From Zygnema circumcarinatum (Eukaryota > Streptophyta > Zygnematophyceae > Zygnematales > Zygnemataceae), in NCBI GenBank assembly GCA_037447605.1, contig CM074805.1, positions 3,928,737 through 3,992,736 on the forward strand: DNA of 64,000 bases, given 5' to 3'. Positions 44,426 to 55,800 of this stretch are shown here, piece after piece. The notes beneath the pieces are model-generated. The model was not told the DNA's origin. It worked only from the letters and a program-made list of their open reading frames with translations, and made no database searches. The number at the start of each line of letters is the position of its first letter. Within the stretch, counting starts at the first letter, position 1. The position numbers and the translations under genes are program-made.

Positions 44426-45375
44426 ATGTGGTCAGCGATGCCCTTGCACCGGAACACGGCCCCGTATGATTCGGATGCTGAGCGGCATTCGAGTTCCGAC
44501 ACAGCGGCTGATGCAGAATCTGGGCCCTTAGTGAAGAGGCCAATATCCAATTTCTCATCTTCATCCGTGGACCAGACAGTGCATGCTATCCCTTTAGTGA
44601 TCTTCTTCAGCGCTTTCGTTCTTTGGGCGTGTCACAAGGGTAAGTGGTAGTTGCTATGCTCGCATTCCGTCTCCAAATCCATTACTAGGATGAGGTGCTG
44701 CTTATTTGTGAACTGCAACTTTCGCTAGATTTCCAGGCTCCATGAGATAGGCAGGTACAAGTTAGAGGCTTCCTCGTTATGTCGCCATAAATTGTACTCT
44801 TGCTATCTGCGGGATTCCATGCTAAAGTCATCCTGAAGCGTTTGAATTGATTCGGTTGTGATCTTTGCTGTTGCCAATAGCGAACGTGATTTTTTTTCGT
44901 TTATTACTGCGGGTGGTAGAACTGTCTAGAGTTGTTAGGTTCTAAGCAAGCTGCGAAACGCTGCCAAATAGTCGATTACTCTCTGATTCTCTCACGAGCC
45001 AGTGGTTGTAGGTCACAGTTGCTCTTGGCGTTTCGTTTCACGGGCTAGCCTTACATGTGGTTTTCACTCTGACAAATTGCAGATGTGGACGTCCCACAGT
45101 CGTTGTTACAAGGGATTGATTCAAAGGCCGTAATGGAGGTAGCAATGCAACCGCCTCCTGTTGTCAACTCTGACACAACCGGTGGGGGTGACGACGTTGC
45201 TGCTGAGAGTAATGCCATCATTAATGAAGTTCCTGACAAGACATCCGAAACAGCAGCTCGAAGAAGATTATATGCAATAACAGAGCGGTATGGGCACTCC
45301 AAGGCCAGTGCAGCACGTTACAGCAACCTGGGGTACAAGGAGATGTCCGCAGATATAAAGCGGGCAGTGCTCTAG
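44426..45375 (+). CDS. Small single-pass membrane protein, unknown function
   Basis: Two exons, 44426-44639 and 45083-45375, join in phase to give 168 residues. Residues 10-50 are Ser/Asp-rich. One clear transmembrane helix follows at about 53-69 (HAIPLVIFFSAFVLWAC). The downstream domain ends in a conserved-looking basic segment (ARRRLYAITERYGHSKASAA, then RYSNLGYKEMSADIKRAVL). I do not recognise the family. An upstream exon is possible, because an AG acceptor near 44372 would extend the frame. Confidence 0.6.
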
Positions 45376-48300
45376 CATTGCCGATTGGACACTTGCGGAG
45401 AAGTAGGGGAGTTGAGATCCATGGAGGCAAGAGGCCAGCCAGAAATCGTGACGATTAACGACTTTGGAGTGATTGGTCTACACCGGCTGCAATTGTCCCA
45501 TTCACGCTTTACCAGGCCGGAGTCAACTTCATGCAGTTGGTAACCTGTCATTGTCTGCTCGGACCCTGTTAAATGTGAGTCTGCTGATAGCTTCCTCAAA
45601 GGATTAAGTCGGCTATGTTCCTATTCTGGACGGCGTAGGAAGTCTTATTTAGTTGACTTTTTGCGGGGCAGCATAGGGCGACCATGGCCAAGTTTAAGAT
45701 CACAATCGACGGGGGAAGTACTCAGGCGCTTGGCTGTGAGAGAGCCTACCTCCATTTGATGGATTGGGCCACGACTTGAACGTTGTCTCTACTTTAATTA
45801 TTGCTTGTTTTTTCAAGGTTACAGCCTGCAGAGGCCATGGCTGTAGCACACAACACTAGTGGCTGGAAGGAGATGGTAAGGACGAGCTTAGTCTTGTCTT
45901 GCCAGACTGTAGGCACCGTTGCAGGTCGGAAGTCAATATTAATTCTGCAGTTCTTATTTGAACATAGTAACGGAGGCGGTGGATGGAACGGTGATACAGC
46001 TGTGGACTCTGAAAATGTCTTGCAGGATGGTTGTTTTTTGGGGTTGGGCGGGGTGTCGTTGGTTTTTGGGGCTCTGAAGGTTCTTCGTACTTATTTCAAC
46101 AGAATTTGGTTAGATGTTAGCTGAGGGGAAGAAACTGAGGAAAAAGCAAACAGAGCATGATGAGGATGCTTTCGGGCCCTTGGAACCATCTGTGGGCCGC
46201 AGAGCTTGGAGGTCAAAAGTCAGACACAAGCGCTAAGGGAATCAGGCGCAACTGGAACCGCAACAAAAGGCTTTTTAGGAACGAAGGCCTCCTGTGCAAT
46301 AAGCGAACCGGAACACGTTCGAAGCCCAAGAGTACTGTAATGGCATCAATTTTACTTGGTTGTACCGAGAGCGTTTGTGGACACCTCCGGCTGAGTTTTC
46401 ATGGTTCAACTTTCAACTTCATTCAACTTTGCTGTCGACGTTCAACTTTGCTAATGTAATTTCACAGGGTCACTACTTCGTACTCAAATAGAAACTCACG
46501 CAATCTACTGAAACCATTTAAACGCCGACATGCGGCACCCGGCCAACGGCTCGCGCAATGCAAGTCACAAGCAGCTTTCCACACTAAAAGTATGCATTTG
46601 TGGTTTGAGGCTTCGGGAGGTGACACGTGGCCTTCACGCTGGCTTGTTTTTCCATTCAAACCGGTTGAAGCGAGTTGGCTGAAAAAATACAGCCAAAAAT
46701 TATAGAGTTAGTACAGGCACCACTGTGCACACAATTTGTCTATCTGCTTGCATTAAAACGGATAGACTTTTTGCGCAGTAAGAAACATGATCGTCCAAAA
46801 TTGGTGCTTACACTTTTACTTAGCTTCGTTTTGAACTTTTCGTCTCAATGTTCTTTTTCGAAGTTTCATTTTTTGGGGTTGCACCATGAAACGAACCCTC
46901 GAGGATTCAGGATCAGCTAAATTGAAATTGGGAGTTTTCGCATCGAATGACGTTTGGCCATTGGACACTGCAGCTGTGGCTTTCCCAACTGTCCACCCAC
47001 ACCGAAAATTACTATACCCTAAAACCAAGCGTGTAGCAAGTACCAGCCTATGGTTTAAGTAATTGGTCAGAGGAGTAGTGTCCGAAAGGCTCGGAGACAT
47101 TCGCAACATCAGAATCGATAACCCAACTTTGTTGACGTAATTTCAACTTTTCCTGCGTTGTCGGGCAACTGCCATACCATTTCCGATAGCGTTTACACTA
47201 GTTCAGATCAATTACCCCAACGAACAACCAAAAGGAAATTCTTACAACCAAACGATGGCCGACACCATTTTCTACTGAGATTTCAGGTCTGAATAGAATT
47301 TATGTCCTTTTTAACTTCCCAAACGTCTCGCTTGAAATGCCAGGATAACCTAGGTGTTAGCATCGCGAGTTCCGAGCAAGCAAGTGTCTGCACCCCGTTC
47401 CATGGTGTGGCCCAGAAGAGCCCTGAAATAATTCATCCTTGGCAGCAGTGCTGCACGAATGAAGTCGCAAGCTCTGGAAAGCAGAAACAAGGTAGCGGGC
47501 GAGAAACTGACACAAGGTACAAGGAAGCAGTGTGCGAAAGAATAATAACAAGAGGGCATATCAGAGGGAGAGTGCAGAGTGTTATAAAAACAACTTTGCA
47601 CTCTTGTTCGGGGAAGACATAGAACCAAGTGGTGTTGGAGATTCCAAGTACGATGACGCCCTTGCAGAAGGGTGGAGGGGGTTTTCAAGGAGAAGGAAAT
47701 ACAGACATTTCCTCCCTCCTTGTGGAACCTCCGCAAAGGAGGAGGAAAGACAGACATTTCCTCCTTGAGACCCCGCACATTCTGCACATTTCAAGGACCA
47801 ACCACCCTCTTCACAACACAAAACTGAGTCAACTCAGCACAAACGTTTGAATCCATACAAATGAGAGCTAACACTAATATTAGAGGGCTCCAGACACCAA
47901 AAAATTCGGCACTTCTGGAATCGACACCAGTTCGCGGAAAAAGTCGTAATAACGAAGTATTATTCCTTCGAAACAAATTCCATTTCAAGTCTGAAACCCC
48001 CTAATTGAGCTATCGCAACTCAGTCCCACCTCCATGACTCGCACAAAACATTCAGAAAGGACGAGGAGCAGCCACCCGCCCATTAGTATGTCAACTGCAA
48101 GCAAGAACAAAATTATAAAGAGTAACCAATTGACGCATACTGCCGACTTTGTTCGGAAACCATATCCAACAGGACCAAGTCCAGAACATGACTTGTTTTT
48201 TTGTGGAACAGGAAAAGCAAAAGCAATAGCACTAACAACACGCTCAGTCTCAGACCAGCCTTCCATGTTCAAAAATTTATTATCTTCCAGTACCGTTCAA

Positions 48301-49133
48301 CGAAGCCCACAAGAGAGCGAAAACCTTCTGCCTATCACACAGGTGGTTGCTCCACCGCCCGGCCCGCCCTCCTTCACCCATTTGCTGAGCCCGAGCACTT
48401 GCAAAACTGTGCGCACAGATATCACAGGCTCTCCTGCAGCGAAGGGTTCCCTTATATGTACAAACAAACTCTGCAGAGTATTCAGCCGCTAGTGAAGCTA
48501 CAGCAGGACTGTAACGAGCTACTCTTGCAGGACCCACTACAACTACAAGTACAGTACAGCTTGGGAGTTTCAATAATCAGCGCAAGTGGCAGCACATCAC
48601 ATAGCGGCAACAAAGGGCACCTAGCTAACAAAAAGGGCCTTACCCGTCGGAACAGGGTAGAGCCCTCTCCGCGGTTATGCATGAGACCCCTTGACGGCCT
48701 CATGGCGCCAACGTCGCAGGTTGGTACAACAAGCCAGGCCCGCTGGCATGACAGGTAAATACCGCCATGTAAAACTGTCAGAAACTTGGTCAACCCCTGA
48801 CTAATCAGCCAACTACAACTGAACCTTTCCAGCCACAGCATACATCAACCCAAACTGCCACTGCTGAAATAAGCAGAGTAGACAGCTAGCTGATGGCTCA
48901 CCATGGGCCAAGGTCCTGAAGGGACAAGCCAGCAATCACGTCCGAATGGCAGCTTTCCCGAAGCTGCGTAGCAACACATGCCGAGGCATTTTTGCTGAGT
49001 TATTCACAACAAATGAACAATGGTCGTTCACACCTGCAGCAACCACTGCCTGCACTTGCAGTCAGGGTATCATCCCGAGAAGAAGGCACATGCAGACTGG
49101 TTGGAGCCTGCAAAAACTGCCAGGTTTTCACGA
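45376..49133. other. Large intergenic region without a recognisable gene
   Basis: About 3.8 kb. Open frames at 45801-46124, 47302-47622 and 48034-48758 show no family features and random-looking composition. The last part probably holds the 3' UTR of the next minus-strand gene. A short duplication occurs at 47700-47765, where AGACATTTCCTCC is repeated. A CACGTGGC element lies near 46624. Confidence 0.5.
47695..47765 (+). repeat. Short direct repeat
   Basis: ACAGACATTTCCTCC occurs twice about 55 bases apart, with related GGAGG-rich sequence before each copy. Confidence 0.6.
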
Positions 49134-50907
49134 TCAAACATCGTTGCAAGGGACAAGTAAAGGAGATGGTGCACAGGAAGCCTCGTCCTCAGGGCTCCAA
49201 TCCCCCTCCAAATCAGCGTGTTCATTATAAATTTCTCCAGCTCTCCGCTTGAACTCCTTCAACTCCTGCTCCACGAGAAACAGTCTCTGCATTCCATAGC
49301 ATCGAAAAAAAACAGTCAGTCAACCGATGCGAAACCCGTACTTAAAAAACTAGTAGAGCATGATGCAATTCAGGCTGACAGGCAAAAGAATTCGATGCAA
49401 GCAAACGCAAGTGGTGCCATTTCTTATAACCTTTAGGATCAAACCAGTTTTTGCTGTCTCGGCTTAACGAGCAGCCATCTCACAGCTTAATGAAGAATAA
49501 CACAGAATTACAAAGATGCAATAGCCATCTCTTTGGAAATCACCTTGAGTATATCACAGCAAGCAAGAAAGTCAAGCAACAAGAGAAACATTCGCACGAT
49601 TAACAAGGATAATCAAACTTCACCTCTTGGAGAGTCATGTTCTCTTCTTGAAGGTGGGCGATCTCAGTCTCCTGTTCTTCGACTCTTGCCTGTAAAAACC
49701 TGTTGCCATTCCTTCCTTCACAGTCAGCTCCACCTGGACTGTAAAGCATGTCAAACCTTTGCCACCCATCATCCTTTCTGTCCTCTTCTTGTTGCTCATG
49801 TTTGACAATCGGCTGATTATCGACCTGATGCACCTGCTCCACACTGTCACTGCTTGTTGTTCCATCAGCAGATTCGGCACTGGTCTCCTTATCCACTGCC
49901 ACATCACTACCCCCTGATGATTCCAAATCTGGACTGCACCGGAGTCTGATGCAACCATTCATTGATCCATAGGGGTCAACATGTAACTCCTTTGCCTCCT
50001 CCACCAACTGATCACCAGCTGTTCCAGACGCCCATGGACTGGGAGAAACGGCTAGAGCTGGCAGGGTAGGAGAGACAGCTGGCGCCATAATACCTAGCTT
50101 GTTAGCTCGCATAATAAATGATGTTGTATTTCGGGGAGCTTCAGGCACCGACGTCAGGTCTGAGGAACGCTTGAATCTCTTGTTACGGTGAAAGTACTTC
50201 TTCGTGTTTTTTTGGTTTTGGCGGCTCAGGTCATGAAGCCTTGGGGGCCTGAACTCCATATTCTTCCTGTGACCAGGCCCGGGAAGTATAGCACCTTCTG
50301 TCGGATCGGCATCCACCATTTTGCGCTTCTGGTGCGTGTAGTTATACGAGTTGTTATACGTATTGTTGTATCTCTTCCGTTTCGCGATAGGGCCGCGCTG
50401 CCCTGGCTGCTGAGTTGAGACATTCGATCTGTATCCAGGGTCGTCCGAGAGTAGACCATCTGGCGGAAAGCCTGCACCCTTAGCCCGAGGAGGTTGGCCT
50501 CTCCAGGGCTGCTTCCGAGGGAACTCTCTTGAGGCCCGTGGAAAACTCGTCACTGCCTTTCTCGCCGCAGCACTTTCTTCCAGTGTCCGGTGCATCTGGA
50601 GAGGACCAACCGTCGGCAGCATCCCTCGCTCATAGCGGGCCATAGGAGGCTTCATATCCAATATGTCGTGATAATAAGGTTGCCTCCCTGATGGATGGAA
50701 ACCAGACACATCACTTAAACCTGCAAAAACGGTCACAGAGAGTTTCAGCTATGAAGAATTGACAGAAGCAACTCGCATGATCAAAACGATAACTCAAATA
50801 ACAAAATCAAACAACGCCTACAAGACAGCGAAGCAACATGCCCAAAATCACAAATAATCTTTACCTGGCGGATGATCACATGGTTGCATCATCATAGTGG
50901 CTATCAT
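49134..50907 (-). CDS. Conserved plant coiled-coil protein with HEXIM-like layout
   Basis: Three exons, 50865-50907, 49624-50720 and 49134-49286, give 430 residues with matching phases. Order of parts: a Pro/Arg-rich N-terminal half with an Asn/Tyr patch (NNTYNNSYNYTHQKRK); a basic region (KKYFHRNKRFKRSS); the motif APRNTTSFIMRAN; a PYGSMNGCIRLR element; an acidic Ser/Asp/Glu region; DGWQRFDMLY; and a C-terminal coiled coil (RVEEQETEIAHLQEENMTLQ). I recall similar uncharacterised plant proteins but cannot name a function. The layout resembles metazoan HEXIM, a P-TEFb inhibitor: basic region, PYNTTQFL motif, acidic region, coiled coil. That is an inference from motif order only. An ATG four codons into the model (50895) is an alternative start. 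Confidence 0.8.
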
Positions 50908-51811
50908 TCCTCCGCCGAAAAAGGTGGGTTGTGTCTCAAGAAGTTGCTGCAGCACACGTAAAACACGAACATGGAGTCAGCCCCGCTTGGCGAACATCTT
51001 AGTCTGTAAAAAACTGCGGGTGAGAAGCAAAATTCACGACGAAAGGATGAAGGTAGAAGAAAGACATCTCAGCCATCTCATCTCATCTCATCTCATCTTC
51101 AAGTATCTGGAAGTACTAAAACATACGAAGGTGAAGTATGAAAGAGACAGTCAGCATCCGAGCCTCGAACGTATTGTACCTCCCTTGCAATCCATGACAT
51201 ACAGAAAAGCAGCCAGCCTAGGACCCTCGGACGATACACGTCAAGCAGTTCACTATGCATCATGAAAAAAAACGTTGTCTTCTTTACCGAAGGGACCAGT
51301 CAGACTATGAACACACCGCACACCGCATGCACAAAAAAAACCGATAGCCAACACAATCCACAAAAAAAAAATTACATGCAAAAATACAAACGAAGGAGGC
51401 AGCACAATACAACATCTCACCTACCTAAAGTCCCCTCTTCTCCGAGTCTCATTCATCAGAAGCAGAAAAAAACTAAACAAACAGAGCATATCCTTACCTT
51501 ATCTCAAATTTCTCGTCTCAAGAACCAGACGCTTTCGGGAAACCTAATCCCTGAAAGCCAGAAACTCTGCAGTTTTCGAACGCCCGTCCAACTGTAGACG
51601 CCCGCTTACAAATATGCAAACAACCTCTTCAATATCAAGAACGTGCTGCACAAGTTATTGAAAATATTTAAGCAAACGTCTCTCTTCCCGGAATCCCTTC
51701 CCTTTCCCCTCCAGGTCAGCGCGAGCTTGCCTGCTCAACCAAGGTCTGCCTGGCTGTTTTCAGGGCCTGCCCTCCGTCATAGTGGAGCCACTAACGCCCC
51801 TCGGCGAACGA

Positions 51812-52024
51812 CAGCCGTTGGATCCCTCTTGCCCCCGCAGGATCGGCTTTTCCACGTTCGACTTAGATCGAATTCCAGCCGTTGGATCCATTTCGCACGT
51901 CCCCTTTATATGCGGATCGACTCGCAGCCGTTGGATCAGTTTGCCCTCTTCGAATGGGATCGCATCTCAACCGTTGGATCAGTCCGAGCCCTTTTTGTTT
52001 GGGTCGCATCGCAGCCGTTGGATC
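51812..52024 (+). repeat. Five copies of a CAGCCGTTGGATC motif
   Basis: CAGCCGTTGGATC at 51812-51824, 51876-51888, 51925-51937 and 52012-52024, and CAACCGTTGGATC at 51968-51980. Spacings are 64, 49, 43 and 44 bases. Flanks such as GGGATCGCATC are partly shared, so the array looks like a decayed tandem repeat of about 45-64 bp. Confidence 0.85.
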
Positions 52025-52094
52025 CGTCACGTCACGTCCCCTCCGTGTCAATTTGGATGGGAAATCGCGGAGCGGCGCCAATCACGGGCCCGCC

Positions 52095-52150
52095 CGAGCC
52101 GCGGGCCCGGCCCGGGCCGGCCCGGCCCGGCCCGGCCCGGCCCGGCCCAA
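52095..52150 (+). repeat. GGCCC tandem array
   Basis: Seven or so near-perfect GGCCC pentamers follow GGGCCCGGCCCGGGCC. GGCCCA-type elements are common in plant housekeeping promoters, but an array of this length is unusual. Confidence 0.85.
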
Positions 52151-52848
52151 AGCGAAGCGAAGCGACTGCTCGGGTCGGGAAACGGCCGGGAGGAGCGAGG
52201 GAAGGGAAGGGAAAGGGAAGGGAAGGGCGAATCAATGGCGGGGCAATCGAACGAATGAATCCACTGACTGACTGACTGAACAATAACACGAACAACAATG
52301 AACATGAGAGGAAGGAAGGCTGGAAGGTACCGTACACCTATACTTTCTAGGAAGGAGGGGGACCGTGGAATGCCTTGGACTCGGGTAACAAGTAACAACG
52401 CAACGGCCGTTCCTTTCTCGCTTGCTAAGGTTGGACAGTTCATAACAGTACTGTACTTGGATGGCCTAGAGAATCCGCAATGATCCGCCATGGAGATATC
52501 TACACTTCCAAAAACCAAATGAGGAAACTCGCGAGCAACTTTGACGCCTGAGGGGCAACAGAGAAGGGGTAGATCATGAATGTCGTAAAGGGATAATATG
52601 GCTCGCAATTTGCTATTCTTGTTTTGTTTGATTTTTTGATTCTTGGTGTTTGTGTTTGTTTGTGCTTCAAGCGCTCGTGAAGACGGTAAACTGCACGTGG
52701 ATTTTGGACATGGAACATGAGCATCGATTGGAAATATCCTTCTATTGCTTGTCTACATGAAGTCTTCCTTCGGGCAGTTTGCAGTCTAATTGTTTCCTTT
52801 GGCAATGCAGTATATAAGGAACCGACCAAAAACACCACCAATAGCAAA

Positions 52849-55800
52849 TCACAGCAGGAGTGTGTCGGAGTCGCCCTGTGGCCCAGAAACATCCCTCCGA
52901 TTCTTCTTAGAGGATGGAGCGGGTTGAATATGGTCTGTGTCGAGCCTTGTCGTGCCATCAATTCTTGTAACTTGTATGACATTGTCAGCGAAGCGCTGGA
53001 AACTCGAGTTGTGACTGATGCATATGACTTGGCTTTCAGAGCATATGAGTGTCTTGATAAGGTCTGCAACAAGCTGTTGGTTCTGCTCGTCCAGCGCTGC
53101 GTCCACTTCATCCATGAGATACACGCAGCTGCACTCTAGTTTGGCCACTGTCAGCGTGAAAGCCAAGCTTACCAGCGTCCTCTGTCCGCCTGCAAACGCG
53201 AACATGGGAGGGCCAGAAGCATGTCATGTATGTTATGTGTTATGCATGTGTTTCGTGGTAGATGACAGTGAAAACAAAGGCAGATATAGTGAAATTTGAA
53301 AGTTGGAAAGGTGGACATGGAATTGATGATTCACTCCCAACCGCCCCCAACGCCAGTTACGCCAAGAAAATTATTAGGTAGAATTGAGGACGAGGTTTAC
53401 CTGACAACTCGCTCAGACTGGTCTTCCACTCCTGGGGAGAGGGAGCTTCTCCCTTAGCGGTGTTCGCAAAAATGAACCTCACTCCATTGTCGACCTCTGG
53501 TCCAAGCTTTTGCAAATCGAAAGTCTTGTTGGGAAGTAGATGCTTGCAGCATCGGACAAAGGAGGCTCTTACTGCCTCAAATGTTGAGTCGTTGACCGCT
53601 TGCACCTGTCCATTTAACATTCTCACCACTTATGAACCATTTAATGGCAACAAATTTCGTATTTTTCGTTTAAAAAAGAGGCAAAGTCATTTCTTCATTT
53701 CAAACAGACGGACCTTGTGGCGGTTTCTTTCAATCCCTTCATTCAAAGAGTCAATCGACTCCACGATGGAAGCAGCCCTTTCTTTGAACGTTTCCAGTTT
53801 GGCGATACGCTCATTGAGGGCTACTTGTTCATCAAGTGACAGCTGTTGCAGCTCAGACCTGTAAGAAAAATGCAGTTCATTCTTTACACAGCTCGCAAGT
53901 TTACTTGAAGCAGACGAGTTGAACTAGATTTTTAAACATTCGTGAGCCTTTTCTTCGCTACTTCCTCTGACAGAAATTCAAGATTCATTATCTATCTGTC
54001 AATGTTGAGAAAAAAGGACGATCGTGAGTACAGAAAGAATGCCAAACATTCCTAACCACGAGGGCGGCTGTTTACCTGAGAGCCTGCTGGTCTGCTTCAA
54101 GCTCACGGAATCTGAGTTTACAAGCCGTGTACTGTTTCTCGTTGAGAATTGGTAACGGATTATTGAATTCAGATGTAAGCGGACCCTGCGAGTTCGACAG
54201 AGGCTTAGAGCTGAGCATATTTCAGAGAAAACCGAAACACTAAACCTTTGCCGGAAATATTTCTAGTCGTGCATGCGATAGGGTTTAAACTGCGATAACC
54301 TCACACGCTAACAACGCTGTTTCCCAGGGATATGCGAAAAATGAAGTATTGGCGACTGACCTTGTTCCCCTCACATTGAGGCAACCCCTCCAGTTCCTTC
54401 ACAATGGAATCGCGCTGTCCCTCGAGCTGAGTAAAAGTCTCCTTTTCCCTTTCCAGCTCGGCCGTTAGAGTCACAAGCTCACGGTGAATCGCATGGAACT
54501 TTTCAGCCATGGCTGCTGTCTGTTCATCGTGCTTCTTCATGGCTTCCTTCTCAAAAATAATCTCCTCGTCGACTTGTTGCAGTTCAGACTTCAACTTTTC
54601 CAAGTTCATTGTCTGGACATCGACTTCCTTTTGCAAAGATTCAGAAGTCGCATTGCCGGCTGTAGCTTGGAGCCTTTGTTTACGCTCCTCACATCTTGCC
54701 TTTTCCCATAACAGTTTGTTTCGAGTTTCCTCTATGGCAGCCTCATCCCCCTTTGCACCTTCAATGGCTGCGGCGATGACTTCGACTCCGCTGCAGTTCA
54801 CAGCGATCCGTTTTTCGTGCTCCTCCAGCCTCCCCTCCATCCTTGAGACTTCCTCCTTTAGGGCTTCCATGTGCAGGCGTGTCCCTTTCAATGCGGTTTC
54901 ATGTCTGGCCAATTCAGAGTGCAAACATTGAAGCTGCACAGACATAGGTAAACTTAAACGCCAGTGGGCCCTTATCCCTGAATAGCATTGCAGTCAGCCG
55001 AATGAGGAACTTCTTAGCTAATGAATATTGTCCATTGACCCGTTTTTTTTGTAATGGACTCACTTGTTCCTGTCCTGCTGCAGCTTTGAGTTGAAGGTCC
55101 TTTTCCTTGCGGGCTTGCAAACTCCACATCTCGACTTCGCCTTGCGCTCTCTCTTTCTCCTGGACAGGAACCCGACCATTGGCGATTTCGTTGAAATCGC
55201 AATAGCTTCCATTGCCTTTTCAAAAGCCAAAAGCCATGGTTCAAGTAGTTTTCCCAACATCCCCACAGACACTCGGGCATGTATTCCATAAGCATTGATA
55301 AACGCTAAGTCGAATATGCTTACCTCAATAACCCGCTGAAGCTGAGTCCGGAAGTCCTCCAAGCTCCCTTCAGCCGCATCGTGCTCAAGCTTGAGGCTCA
55401 TATCGTTGCTCGCATGTTCACCTCTCCACCCCCCAACAATCGACCCTCTGCGATTTATGGTACCATCTACAGTAACGCTCCACACATTGTGGTCCATAGC
55501 AAGCACTTTTGCCGTTTCATCATCTTTGGCAATCACATAACTCCCAAAGGCCTTTTTAATGGCCGCTTTGAAGGTGTCTTTGTATTCGATCAAATCCTCA
55601 GGAAGAGTAACGGCGCCCTCTGGCAATCGACTTTGGGCTTTCCTTTGGTACTCCTGTCTGTCGGTGATTTTCAAGCAGTCAAGCGGCCAAATGCGAGTGA
55701 ACGCAGCATGCGAAGTTCGAGTATCCCATAGCTCCAGTAGTCTCTTGGATGCAAGGCTGTCTCTTACCACACAGATGCTTTTTAGCGAGCCTGAATGCAC

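Larger units (their letters stand above)
50908..52848. other. Leader and promoter region of the HEXIM-like gene, then intergenic
   Basis: 50940-51600 is AT-rich, with a (TCTCA)n run near 51076-51096, and probably contains a leader intron. 51800-52030 holds the CCGTTGGATC array and 52095-52150 a GGCCC array. 52250-52848 shows no gene and probably includes the SMC 3' UTR. Confidence 0.55.

Noticed and set aside
55060-55323. Extension of the SMC hinge frame through 55060-55323.
   Set aside because: The frame stays open by chance, but a GT donor at 55323 and the coiled-coil exon at 55064-55159 in another frame show it is intron.
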